A stretch of DNA of 64,000 bases. Origin: Istiophorus platypterus. Its lineage: Eukaryota > Chordata > Actinopteri > Istiophoriformes > Istiophoridae. Location: assembly GCA_016859345.1 (NCBI GenBank), contig CM029120.1, forward strand, positions 23,903,501 to 23,967,500, in the 5' to 3' direction. The position numbers and the translations under genes are program-made. Under the pieces are notes generated by a model. It was not told the origin of the DNA, did not search any database, and saw nothing but the letters and a program-made list of their open reading frames with translations. This document shows, in pieces, positions 24,321-38,300 of this stretch. Within the stretch, counting starts at the first letter, position 1. The number at the start of each line of letters is the position of its first letter.

Positions 24321-26337
24321 TTATTCTGCCACCACAGCAAAGTTATCAAACTGAGCCAGTTCAAATGAGCGTGTCCCTATAGCAGCCCAGCCATTCTTTG
24401 GAGTGAGTACCACAGCATTCTTCCACAGTGGGTATCCATTCAACAGCCCTGATGCATACTGGCCCTGCAGGACAAAGGGATCACAGTGAAAAGTTGCAGT
24501 GGAAAGCTTTACTACATCTACTTATCTACCATATTAGATGCAATATTAGTCTTTATCAGTCACATGGATGTGACTATAAAGAATGCAGATGGGGTTGAAA
24601 GGTTTACATATTCTATGTAACATGAGTAACCAGCTGCTGAAAAAACATTATACAAAATTGTTTGCTCAAAAACAAAGTTCATTCTTATTTATCAATGGGA
24701 CTTCCACCTTCAAAAAAAAGAGCTTCGAACGTCTAGTACTTCAGATTAGTTGACAGGTTTGAAAAGTTCATTGCTAAAGTATAAGTGACATGTACTGCAA
24801 CACAGGTGATATAAGAGGAGAGTAGCAGAGAAATATAGTGAGGTACACCACAAAGAAATGATCATATACCATATAAAACATTTTTACTTGATTAAATCTA
24901 ATGAAATGCACATTAATTAAGGTATGTATTTCAAGTCAACTAAAATTTAATATTAAGGTTACTCAGACAAAACAGTTATGAAGGACTTAACTGTATCATA
25001 TTCCACAATAATATGTGATTTCAGCTGCAATACAACCATTCTGAAATAATACTATAGAGAGTAATAAACACATCAGTCATGAGATGGAAACTAGAGTATA
25101 AAGTCAGTGTGGTGTTGTGATGGAGGAGCGCTTTATCCAGTGTTGAAGGACTGCTCTACTTTCTGCAAATCAGATGTCACTGTGCTTGCCGAATTCAGTG
25201 CAGTAATCTTTTTTTCAGTCCAAACAGGACAGAAGCCCCACACCTTCATAATCCATAAAAAAATAATCTAACAGACAGTCCCCAAGCAGAAAAAAATATT
25301 TTCCTTTTAAAAATAAAAAGATTTTAAAAAGCTGCACCAGGCACTGCAAAGTAATCAGTGTGTTTATGACAAATCACTCAGATTGCTCATATTAAACTGT
25401 ATCTCTACACAAATAGTCTGTGGAATGTTTTCGTCACATTTTGATCCACATTTTGAAAAAAAATGACGTGATATAGAGGAAAAAAGACCAAGACACCAAA
25501 TTTTCCAAATACAAAGATCTAGAATCTTCACTTACTTTCACGGTGAGTGATAAGGTCTCCCAGCGATATGCTCGAGTACCAGACTGACCCTCTGCAAGTA
25601 CAGTCTGACCAGCTGTTGACAAAAGAAGAGAACAAAGCATTAAAAAAATTTAAAAAAAGCAAATCAACCATTATCTGAGGATGGTTTGGAAGATTGCAAA
25701 TGTATTTGGACATTTCTCTGCATTTCCTTTCACAGTAAAAAAAAAAAATAAATCAATAATTTTTTAATCAGTTAACCTGTAATAACAGCCTTGACCTCTT
25801 GCCTTTGTATTTTAATAGTAAAATGTGTAATGAAACAAGATGTGATCCTGCTGACCAAGATCATTGGTAACTTTGTAGGTGCCATCTGCAAACACCCAGA
25901 AGAAGACTCCTTCAGCGCTGCGGATTGACTGGCCTCCTTTATCCACCCTGGCTGCTATGAAAACACCACCAGTATTAACACTCTCCATGAAGACATCACA
26001 TGTAACTGTCAGGTTCTGCCTGTAATACAACAACGTATCAACACACACGGATAGAAAATTGTCAGAGTCCGGGATTTTAAACAGTCAAGTTGCTGTATTT
26101 ACAAAGATCTATGTCACTGGAACACTTTTAGGTACTTTTGAGCACCATCAGCTCACCACTGATAGTCTCCTATTATACTGATGGTCTGGTCAGCGTCTGC
26201 CGCCCATGTAACAGGTCTCTGAGTAAGAACCTGTCGTAAGGTGAAGACGTGTGCTCCAGGATCAGTCAGGTTGGTGTAGTACTCAAACACCCCTGTCTGG
26301 TCAGCAAAGTCTGGAGCTTCAGAGAAAGGAGTGTTTC
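24321..26337 (-). CDS. galc: galc exons 14-17: C-terminal lectin-like domain
   Basis: Exons 14-17 encode the concanavalin-like domain of GH59 enzymes. Visible blocks are FADQTGVFEYYTNLTDPGAH, TLRQVLTQRPVTWAADADQT, CDVFMESVNTGGVFIAARV, SIRSAEGVFFWVFADGTYKV and KNGWAAIGTRSFELAQFDNF. Possible N-glycosylation sites include NLT in exons 14 and 15. The exon 15 donor (CTTG/gtcagc) is weak but frame-correct. The protein ends VVAE and then TAA, in place of the VEATR end of human GALC. Confidence 0.93.
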
Positions 26338-29300
26338 CTGCAGGGGGTTGATACAAATATGAAGGGAATTTAAGGCCTTTTTTTCTTTGTCATTCTTAAT
26401 CATGGTTGTACAATTCTGTGACTGTACTACTAAGGCACCTGTAGCTTGGCATAATCATGTTATACTTACCAATCTTTTAAAGAAATAATTTTTCTGGTTA
26501 TTTTCAGTGACATGAAGCTAGTGTACATGGGGCCACACGCTAGACTAAATAGTACCTCTCTGTAAAAGTCTCCTTTGAAAAATGTGTTAATTTATGGCTC
26601 TGTAATTAGAGGACAACTGTTGTCTACTGGCCTAACATGAATCCTTTTCTGGTCTTCACACTAACCATTCTATTACCACAAGATAGCACAGATGAACACA
26701 ATGTTGAAGTTAGATTTTGAAAGGCCAGTTTAGGGGAAAGTTAAGGGAAACTTAAAACGAAATGAACAACAATCCACTTTTGCGACATATCATTTATTAA
26801 TGAGGTCCGACTACATTTCAGTAGTGAGTTTGTCCAACCTTTGGTTTTTTAATTTAGGAAGTGAACACTGGCTTTCACAACTTCAAGTGATTCAAAGATT
26901 CATTCAATCATACAATTTTGTGGGACATTTAGTTTTTAAAACATGACCAAGAGCAGCTCTATATTCTTCCCCTTACTATTATAACTTCATCCAGTCCTTG
27001 AAGAGAGCCATGGTTTCAGCCGCCATATGTTCCGTAGATCTGACAGTTAGCGCTCAGCAAAAATAAAAGCAGTGAATGTCAAAATAATTTTCCAGGACAA
27101 CACAAAGATTTTTAAGGGCACTATACTATTTCTTTAACTTTTCATGTGCTTTCAGGGATGCATGGGAAGTCCTGGTATAGTACAAAAATAACGTTTCTAA
27201 CATTATTTCTAATAAAGCTTCTAATGTGGGTTTCAAATTGTCTTCCTGGTCTGAAATACACCTATTAGAACTGTATGGAGATAATGTTAAAAAATGAATT
27301 ATCATTTGGGTTTTGTATGATACTTACGGACATTAAAGTCATCCTTGTAGACTCTAGGGAAGTGAGCTGAAGGAGGTGGGTCTGGGTAACTGCCTCTCTT
27401 TCCTGTTGTAATTGTGGTTAAAGTGTAAACCTCATCTTCAGCCAAATTTAAGGTGAATGATCCATCCCGTAGCTAAAATCATCAAACATGTAAAAGACAG
27501 TTAATTAGACCTTTTTAAAGTCTAAACTAGTTGTAAACATTTCCTGGAGTAAGATTCTTTCTACTTGAAACTGTGCTTCTGGACTGTCCCTTTACTTTCA
27601 GTGGAGTTAGTTTCTCAAAGAAGGAGGGCTTATTTGTCTTGAAGTTAAACTGCGACCGCCATAGCTGGAGTTCCTTGATGGAGGCCTGGGAAAAATAAAT
27701 AACCCTTTTGAGTCAGAAGAATTATTCATTAACTTTTAGCAGTCTGATGAAAATATCAGAGAAACTTACAAAGGATCCCTTCAGCTGGAAAGTTACATTC
27801 TGGGATGTCACATTGAATGGAGGGAGTGGAGGTCTTATACAGACTGAATGATCATGAGTCTGTAAAAAAACAAAAAATCATGTATCTCAAGAGCAGTTTC
27901 ATGGTTTTTGTGTAATATTGTAATTAGTCAGTGCATTTCAGGCTTTATTAGTATATAGTAGATGTGATACAGGAGGCTCCACAACAGTTGAAAACCTGAC
28001 AGCTAAGCTTATTTTGAACACTGAAACTTGAAATGTAGCTCTGATCTCTTCATCTAATGAACAGCTACATCCTTAAAAAAATTAATTATTAAACAATGCA
28101 TAACCAGGATGTGAAAACATCAGAAGAAAAAAGTAAAAAATGTGGAAAATTGGAAAAACTAACTTGCCATGGTTTCGATGACAACAGTGAGGTTTCCTTT
28201 CCTGTCAGTCAGGGCAACATAACTTCCCCCTTGTGCCAGATGTCCAACAGTCTGCAGGTAGGTCCAGCCTGGTTGGGTGAACTGTGCAGTGTGGGCTACA
28301 GAGAACAACAATACAATACAGCAGAAAATTGTACCAACTGCTAATTAAACCATTTCTGAAGACAAAGAATTAAAAAAAAAAAATAATTCACTTGGACTCA
28401 AGGATGAACTCATCAGATGTTGTTAATCAAAGGCCAAGGTAATTGAACTAGAGTCTGTCCCATTTTTTATGAATGTGATCTGATGCCACATGCTCAGAAT
28501 GATCAAAGGCCTACATGACACCAATAGCCCTGACTCAAGAGTTTCTGTGACCCAAACAGCACCAAATCTCTGATTCCTCATATATCCTACACTGTGTATT
28601 GTACATTTTATAGCATGTAAACTGCTATTGCATTGAAGAATGAGCTGCCGTGTCATGTGATTATTTCATAGTGCTATGGGATAGTGTGTCTCTGTGGTAG
28701 CTTGGATCGTTTTTGCTTTGTTTTGCATGCTTCTATCTTTTACTAACCCACACTCACAAGATCTGCAGGTATTCACACATCCTTGGCGCTAAGATAGCAG
28801 GGTAGCATAACCTGGTCTTTCCCAACACCATCTCTTGCAAGAGACACGTTAGATAACGTCTCTCCCTTTGTCTCTCACTCTGTCTGCTCATATCTGGTAC
28901 TTCAGCCTTCCATCTTTCCCTTTCTTCCTCTCTCCACACACACCCACCTTCTCAAGCACATAGAAAACAAATCACATATACTTTATGTCTGCTGCTTTAC
29001 CTTTAGCTTCTTTGGTAGTATAATTGCCTGTTTTTGTAGCTGTAGTTCGATAACAGATACTATCAAGTTGTTGATTAATTAAATAACTGATTTTTGATTA
29101 ATATCACAACTGTTAATAAATTATGTTATACTTTATGCATTTGTTGTTTGTGATCATGTTTATGCATACTTCCTGTGATAACAGCTGAATTGTAATGGTT
29201 AGTGCTCATTTTCAACCCTTCACTGTGCACTTCTTAGCATTATTGATAACAACACTTATAGGTGAACACCCTTATGAGACCCTGATGCCACAGGGGTGGC

Positions 29301-32300
29301 CCCTTAATTATCAATTATAGGACACCAGAGCAGATTCAGAACAGCTGATCAGAGTCAGTTCAATCAACTCTTAGTATTTTCACTCTGAGTTAAGCACATG
29401 CCTGGTGAATGAATTAAGTAATCATCTATCTGATTCATCATGGCAATGGATAAATAAAGAGCAGAGCCTCCATTCTGATCCAAAGAAGCTAAAAAGAATG
29501 TGTGGCAATGCACATTTATCTTTGAAAAACACAGTTAAGAGCCTGAGTTGAGGAGAAGAGTCAAGAAGTTAAGTATTACATTTTATTTTGTGTAGTCCTC
29601 ACAGTATTTAATAGACTTTAATTTCCTTCATAGGCGCTAAAGTGCTGAAATACACTGTTAGATTACATTTTTAAACATACTTATTCAGCTGTAATCTGAT
29701 GGGGACAAAGTGCTGGTAGCAGCTGAAGATGAAAATATAGATCAAACAGATAACCCAATTTATAGATCAAATATTGTATCCCTAGTATTATCCTAATGAT
29801 TTTGGTGATTTGAAATTAAAAAATCATCTAGGTCCAAACTGAGAGTAAATTTTAAGATGTCTATTTTACCTTTAAAAATCTTACTTAACAGCATTAAAAG
29901 ACTATATTTTAACATGTAATAAATTTAAACATAGTGAATGAACTGCTGTTATAACAAGTTAAGACTTTAGCAGTCTATATTAAAAAAAAAAAAAGAATCA
30001 CTTTTAAACTACATTTAGTCCAGTTTTTAAATGTTATTGTCTTTTTAGTCGCACCACAATCTACAATATGATACAATAGCTACTCTAGGAATGTCCCTTC
30101 AGTGCAACTAGTTATATCCTGATTGATGACTTGTGTGTCTGAAACTTGAGATTTATTTACTTTTATTATTATCTTTTTTCTTTTTTTTTTAATAAATGTA
30201 TTTATTTTTTGCAGTGATTAATGCAGGGTTGATGTTTTAGTCATTGACATCTTAACAGTTATCTTATCCATAGAGTCACTGAGTTATAAAGATGAACACT
30301 GTATAGATTTTATTCCGAGCTGAGGATAAGGCCACATTAGTAAAGGTAAATCTTGGGTAAGACATTAATGTGCAATCAGGATTTTACCCTCCCCTAGCAT
30401 AACTTTTGTGAATCAAGATGCTCCAATACCTCCTTTGATATGGACTATATGAATGAAGAAATAAACTGCGTGTCAGACAGCTCCTTCAGGCTCAGCAGGA
30501 GTTTTTGGGAAAAACGACTGGTTTTGTTTTACTCTGAGATTTGCATGTAAAGTGGCCCCAATCTAATAACTGCTCTGAGTGAATAAGCAACAAATTTGTG
30601 CAAATTTGTGTCTAATTGTAACTTTTTCTTAAATAAGTTTCTCTCTGTGCCATGTTAGTGTGATGTTAGCTAACATTTTCCAGATGGAACTCCTACTTCA
30701 AAGGTTTTCAGCAGCAACTTGTACGGTGCAATGTCCAATTTGAGATTCTCCTTCGCTGTCGGGCCAACAGATCAACAGAAATGACAAGTCTCATATTAGA
30801 ATGGCATTTGTCTCTATCTACAGGGTGTAATGCAGACCTGTGATCCATATAGGAGATTCCACCACATAGTTGCCGCTCCAGGGCTCCTCAGCGGTCATAA
30901 GCCCATCTCTCCCAAACGGCAGCTCCTCATAGTAGCTGGCCACCAGATTCCAGGAGATGGTGCTGGTAGAAGACACTCCTAACTTCAGTAAAGTTTCTGA
31001 CTCTTGATGTATTTATGATAGTGTACAGCTAAAACATGGAATCCTTTCTCCTTTGTTTTCTTAAAATAAACTGATATCAAGCTGGGTACTTAGAATGAGC
31101 TGAACAATTCATTTTGTAACTGCTTTTATTTTAGTAACAAATGAAAGGATAAATGGCTTTATATACTTTCTCTAAACACAAATTTAGGTTAATCATATAA
31201 AGCATTGGATGAAATTCTTTGATCTTAATGAAATACATACTTTTTTTAGAAATGCCAAATAATTTGCCACAGAGTTGCTTGTGTATTTACTTACGCAGTC
31301 ATGTGTCCATTGATGTAGTTTTGGTTGAGGATGCGAGCCCAGCAGCCTCCCCCAATCTCATCATTGAAGGTGCTATAGTCCTCTGATGACCACAGCTTCT
31401 TCTGCGTCTTCAATGCTTCCATCACTGTGTTTGTGCCTGGGTAGTGGGCCCTGAGTGTCACACACACAAAACACAAGGTAAAAGTAATATGATAAGAAGA
31501 TAACAGAGCTTTGGTTGTCAAGTTTTGGAAATTCAACATTTGTGCTCACAAACACAAACCTGTAGATATTGTGTGTTTACCAAAAACCAGACAAGAGTCA
31601 AACAGGCCAAATGAATAAGGTTTTAACTGCCAGAGAGAAAGATACATGTTATACAAAGCAGGATTTAAGCTCAAATTAAATAAATATCTGGTTCTGAAAG
31701 TTCTTGTTTTACAATGTGTTTGTAAAACAATCAATAAATATAAATGAGAACTGGTCTAATAAAAAGCTAAAACCTCCTAATGCACTGTTGAAGACAATAT
31801 ACAATTATATTACTGCTAACATTTAATCAGACGGTGGATAAAACCTACAGGGAAGAACAGTCCAGCTATTTCACTTAGCCGCAGGAACAATTTGGAAAAT
31901 ATTTTGCAATGATCCAAAGCTTTTACAACTATTCAGGCTTAAAAGTGTGGCAAGAGTTGCTCTCCAGGCAAGAAAAATGGAACGCAATGAAGAATCACAA
32001 GGCACCAATGCAGAGGCCTCTTTTGAGATGGAGATCTTCAGATCATCAGCAGATGCTGGAGGGGAAAAGAAGATCGAAGCCATCAAGATGTGATTTGAGT
32101 GTAAACTTTCAGCTTTAATTCAAGGGGTTTCACAAAAATTTAGCATTAATGCTTTAGGATGTACAGCCATTTTTATGCATAACCCCTCTTTTTCAGTAAT
32201 TGGATGAACCGACATAATCGGAAATTTGGCTGTCTATTGGCCACCGTACATTTCCATACCACAACACTGCCTTCACCATGTCTCACAGATAATATGGAGG

Positions 32301-35300
32301 CTTTGGATCATGAGCTGGTCCTTTCTTTCTTCATACTCTTTCCTTTTCATTATTCTGGTACAAGTTCATCTTGGTTTCATCTCTACAAAGAATCTTGTTG
32401 CAGAACTGGGCAGTATTTTTTAGATGTTTTCTTTCAAAGTCTAATCTGGCCTTTCTGCTCTTGAGTGTTACCAGTGGTTTGTACCTTGGGGTAAAAACTG
32501 TATTTAAATTCATGAATGTCTCGATAGTAGACTTGGACAATGATATGCCTACCTCCTAGAGAGCATTCTTGACCTTTAGATGTCGTGAAGATGTTTTTCT
32601 TTACCAAGGACAGAATTCTGTGATCATGCACTTTAATTGTCTTCTGTGGTCTTCAAGGCATTTTGGTGTTGCTAAACTTAGCATTGCATTACTTCTTGTT
32701 AAGGTTGCACCAAACTGTTGATTTGGCCTCTTCTGAAGTTTCAGCATTTGTCTAGTGTATTTTGTTTTTTTCAACCTAATGGCAGCATTCTTCATTTGCA
32801 TTGACACCTCTTTGGAATGCATATAGAGGGTTCCCATGGACAGCCATCAGGGACAGCTAATCAGCACTTGGAATCAACTCTAGACCTTTTCCCTGCTTAA
32901 CTTTTAATTTAATGACAAGAGAACAGGCCACACACATGGCCATGAAACTGATCTGCCAGTCAATGACTTTGGCATGACTGCTGGTGCAAAACTGGCCAGT
33001 TTAAGTGTTTCTGAAACCGCAAATCTACTGTATTTTTACATTTAACAGTCTGTGGAGTTTACTCAAAATAGGTCGAAACCTAGTATATGGCTGGACATAA
33101 AAATAATGCATGCTGATTAGAAATTTTGTCTGACTTTCACAACGCTGGAGGACATGACAATGTTAAATGATATTAAAACCTCAGGGGAGCAGGGTGGCCA
33201 TGGTTTCTGGACTAAGGTGCGGCAGTTGTTCTCCCCTGGTTGCACCACCTGGAAACCACCTCTGTAATGACAGAACTTGCCCCAGTTGTTTTAAGGCTTC
33301 AATGACATGCATGATTTCTGGTACGTTTTTATTCAAGGAACTTCAGATCTGTTAGCTCCTGTGGTAATCTCTACCAAAGAGGATGCAATTCCTTTGATCC
33401 CCTCCTTCTAATAGTTTAGTTTTTTACATATGGGTACCAACGCTATACGTTTTTATTTCCAGCAAGAAATCTGTAAAAACGGTTTAGTTTGTTTGTTTAG
33501 TTTAGTTTGTTACTGTAAAAGAAGTAATTTTAAGCAAATAAAAATGCATAAATGCATAAATGTGGCTTCTGCTATAGCAAAATTTAAAGAATATCAAATT
33601 AACTATTAAGGCATTTTGTAAGAATTTTTCAATCACCTCTCTTCTTCTCTGTAAACAAAGAGAGTTAAGTTAGATAAGAAGCAGATTTTAGCAGGAAAGC
33701 TAATTTAGATTGTCCAAGTCTGTGGCTCTTTTTGAGTTGCAAGCTGCAGTCTGGCTCAGTGGGACTGGGTATTTTTGTTTGCAAAAAAAAAAAAGCACAA
33801 GCAAATTAAGTAGTCAGGCACATGCACACAAATCAACACATGCTGTTATTACAGGCATATATTTGTTGTTAGTGCTGTATCATATCACATGGATCATGCA
33901 GGTGAAGATTATATCCTTAAGAGAAGAAAAAATGATTCACTCCCTGCATTTATCACCTGTTCATAGCTCAGGCTCTTCAGGCACCGGCACCCAGGCAGAG
34001 ACAGACTGCCACAAAACCAGGCTTATGTTAAGGCAACTAGCAACATAGGATGTGCATGCAAACTTTATGATCAGAGAAGGATCCTACCCTATCACATCTA
34101 CAGCTGTGCTGAGTTCAGGGTCTAGCAGCAGAAAAAGGGCAATGGGCTCCCACAGGTTGTCACTGGCTATGATCCTGACCCTCTCCAGACCATTTTTATC
34201 CAGAGTGTACCGCAGCAGCTGGTACAGACAGTCAGAGTCACAGTAAACATTGGAGAGCAGAGAAGACATCCATTCACAGAAGTGAGAATTTGAATTTGGT
34301 TTGGCTTTACAATATTTGCTGCAATCATGTAAAGAATTCATTTGGAGGTTAGTTTGTATCTACCCGATGAATGTAAGTTCAATATTCCCTCTTCTTTTCA
34401 CTCTGTTTTTGGTCCCTTCTGACTACTGAAAAAAATGTCTCTTTAGCATCTAAATGCTCCACCTTTTTTGCCAGCCAGTCTTTAACTGGGTCTGTCTGCT
34501 GGTTGGTTCTGGGCAGGTGGTGTATAGTGGTTTTATCAGAGTCTTTTCTATGGAAACAGCTGCCTGCTTTCGCTAGAAATTAGATAAATGAATGGAATTT
34601 GTGGGCTGGAAAACCAAATCAATAATTTCCAACAATAAATGGATCAGAACATTAATCAGTAACTATTTAGACTATCATATAATTTTAGTCGCTGATTAAG
34701 CAAAACATTTTTGGGTTTCAGGTTCCGAAATGTGAGAATTTGATGTCTCACATAAATGATAGTAAAGTTCTGTTTGGCTCTTGTATTGTTGGTTAGACAA
34801 AACAGAAATCTAAAAATGTCCCCTAGGGCTATGGGAAATGATTACAGGTACTTAGCACTATTTTCTGGTAATTACAGACAAAACAAATGATTTATTAATT
34901 GAGAAAATAATCAGCAGATTAACTGATTGCTGATTCTATTGTTGGATGCAACCCTACTGCAGAGTTGGTAATTACTTAAGTTAGATTATTAGAGCTTTAA
35001 TGCAGAAAGCCCCAAATCCTATTTGAATCTTGAAGATTCAATGATGTCATATAAATACTGATATTGAATAAAGCACTTCTCTTTATCCTGAGTGTTACTT
35101 TGTTTTCATATCATAAAATTGTTAACACTGTTCTCTTTGAATATGAATTGCAAAATGTGCTAAATATAGGCTAAATTTTGAACATATTTATCAGTATTTA
35201 AAGGAAGATCAGAAAATTTAAATTTCAAACACTAATTTCCAGAATCCACACACTTTTCACTTGACACCAATGCATTCAACTTTTTTTGTTGTATGTTTGT

Positions 35301-38300
35301 TTGTTTTTTTTACATCTATCATTGGTGTAGATGCAAATGCTAGATTTAGTACACGACAGCCCTAGCTAGCCATCCTGAGTTACGACAGACTGGTAAACTG
35401 TGGTGGGGCCTCATATACCGCAGCTATACATGTTATATTTTAAGTGAGGCTAGATAGCTAATGCAGCCAACATTACTTTGAGGGAAAATTAATTTTTAAG
35501 GACACTGAAATTTTCATGATTCCACAGTCCCATTTCTAAATATTAAACACAGGCTACATGTAACGTGTAACATTTAACACAAGTGTACAAATATTCACAG
35601 AGAAAACATTGTGTTACTTTGTGGTTTTTACATGATCGCAGCAATAGAGCATACAGTTTACAACATCAAAATGAGTGATCCAATCTTAGTAGCAAAAATG
35701 TCATGCAAAAATATTTTACCAAGCAGGTGGATGGTACTATTTTAGTAGCATGAACATATGCAGCTTATCAAGTTAGTCTATGACTGAACAATCACTTTTC
35801 AATCTTTAAGTCCAACAGAAAACCAGCCATAAACATTCAGTCTGCAAGTTAGATTTATAGAAAAGGAATCTGCGGATGAGCAATACAAGTCCAATTCACC
35901 CAGTGTTTTAAGCGTAGACACATCGAAATGCAGTTGACATTTCACCATCTGTTTATCACATTTTTAGTCAACCATCTGACAGGGGGCTAACTCTAAATAT
36001 GACTTCAAGCAGACTGTACTTACCCAATCACCTCAACAGAGTCATTAAGACATGGGTCAACGATCATAGAATTAGCGACACTCCAATCACCGTCTGCTGC
36101 GATGATGCCAACATCAGTTAGACCAACTTTATCCAGCATGTTCCGGAGCACCTTGGCAACAAACACATGCTCTCAGAGGAACCCAGCTAGAACTTTAAAT
36201 CATCTCAACTACTGAGAATTGAACTGTATCTTTCATGTGGGAAGAAACTCAATGTTGGTGGCTGTTTTTCTCCTTATTTCAAAGTTGAGATTAAGCTTAC
36301 CAATAATGCACTAACATTTGTCAGTCAAATCAGTGTAAGGACATAAGAGGTTGGGATTACCTTGATGTACTTGCTGTCGTAGTTTCGCTCATTCCAAATC
36401 TAAATAGATAAAAGTGAATTTTAGTTACACAACAAACTGCTATTGAAACTCACAAAGTATTGTTGAACTTTTTTATGCAAAAGGTTTACATGCAACTGAC
36501 CTAAGAACTGATTTGTTAAAGCCCCTACATTTACCTGAAATATTGTCATGAAAAGTTAGCTGCAGTTTAAAATAATTCGCATTTATTAAATGGTTATTAT
36601 ATATTATATTGTTATATTGTTATAAAACAAGCAGTTCAACACTGGTTGTTATCTAAACCACTTTTTTCTGAGGTAAATCTGAAGATGAGTGCACTGCTAA
36701 TGTTGCTCACTCTTAGAGGTATTGCTTTGTCACAACTGCACAAAATACATTTTGGAAAAACTAAGTAAACAAGTATAAAAGTAAAATCTACCACAAAATA
36801 GTAGTAGTAATAATAATAATAATAATAATAACAATAATAATAATAATAACAATAACAATAATAATAACAATAATAATAATAAATACATAGTAGGTGATTC
36901 GAAAAACATACAAATGCAAATCTGAAAAAGTAATGTGTCGAGTGTCATTTGATTGACGTCCCCAGAGATCATAAAGAAAGCACTAGGGTGCAGATTCTCA
37001 AGTCTCACAATTACAGAGCTGATGATACCTTATGCAGTTGCCAGGTTAGCAGAGGGAGAGGATGTAGACAACAACCAAGATGGCATGTGAGAATTATCTG
37101 GATATTCATTATGAATGTAGTCCTAAAGCTAACACTTCACTGTCTGGGCTGCAGAAATGTTCCTTTACAGCAATGTCACCAGGGTGGCGTCATCTGCTGC
37201 TACTAAACGTGGCAAGACTACCACCCATTTTCTTTCCACTCTCAGATCGATTCCTTTTCCTTGAACCACTGAAGTCCCTAAATTCCTTACTAGTACCACT
37301 AGCTCATCCATCTTACTGTCCAGCAGTCTCGCGATGCAAGGGAGACATAGCTTATATCTCCTCTACTCTATCAGTCTATATGGTCTATCTGGAACCAGCT
37401 CTCTTCCCTCATCCCTTCAGTCCACCTGTGTCCTGTGTCCTGTGTATTCTTCTGATTTCTTCAGGAGTATCTATTGTTCTAGTTGCCATGCAGGGACGCT
37501 TCGGAGAGATCAGCCGGTTGCTGGTGTAAACCATGAGGATGCTGCACAACAGTAGTGTAGCTGAATGGAAATTTATAACACTAAACTAACTTAACAGTAA
37601 TTCCACAATGAAAAAAAAAAAAACAGAACTCTTTCTACATGCAAGTTTATAAAGGGCGCAAGTCATGATTTCGCCTCCGTACACCACCACAATGGATGTG
37701 AAATGAAGCCCTCAAGATGTAATTGAGGTGTAGACCTTTAGTTCTAATTCAACAAAAATACTGTAATATTCACTCGATTTTAGAGGCTCAAAAGTAAGTG
37801 GACAAACTAAGATACATATCAATATAACAGCTATGTTTAATATTTAGATGAAATTTAATTGCAGGAAACAATGGATATCACCAATTGCTGATCTTCCTCA
37901 CTTGTGATGCTTTGCCAGGCCTTTACTGCAGTGAGCATCATTTGCTGTTTGTTTGTGGGTCTTTCTGTCCTCATTTTTGTCTTTAGCAAGTGAAATACAT
38001 GTTCAGTTGGGTTGAGGCAATGACTTGGCCATTGAGGAATATTCCATTTCTTTGCCTGGAAAAGCTCATGGGTTGCTCTCACAGTATATTTGGGTCATTA
38101 ACCATCTATACTGTGAATGTACCATCCAGTCAGTTTTGGGAGAATTTGGCTGAACCTGAACAGATAATATGGCCCTATACACTTCAGAATTCATCCTGCT
38201 GCTTCTATCAGCAGTCACATTATCAGTTAACACCAGTGACCCAGTTCCAATGGCAGCCATACATTTCAATACCATAATACTGCCGCCACCATGGCTGACA

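Noticed and set aside
34084..34341. Exon 7b as a decayed pseudo-exon
   Set aside because: The frame is open across the whole exon, both splice sites are intact, phases match exon 7a exactly, and its protein is closer to human GALC than 7a.
36730..37008. Poly-leucine protein
   Set aside because: AAT/AAC repeat on the opposite strand in a galc intron.
37080..37529. 149-codon plus-strand frame as a gene
   Set aside because: It lies inside a galc intron, has no recognised similarity and no splice partners; composition is not protein-like.
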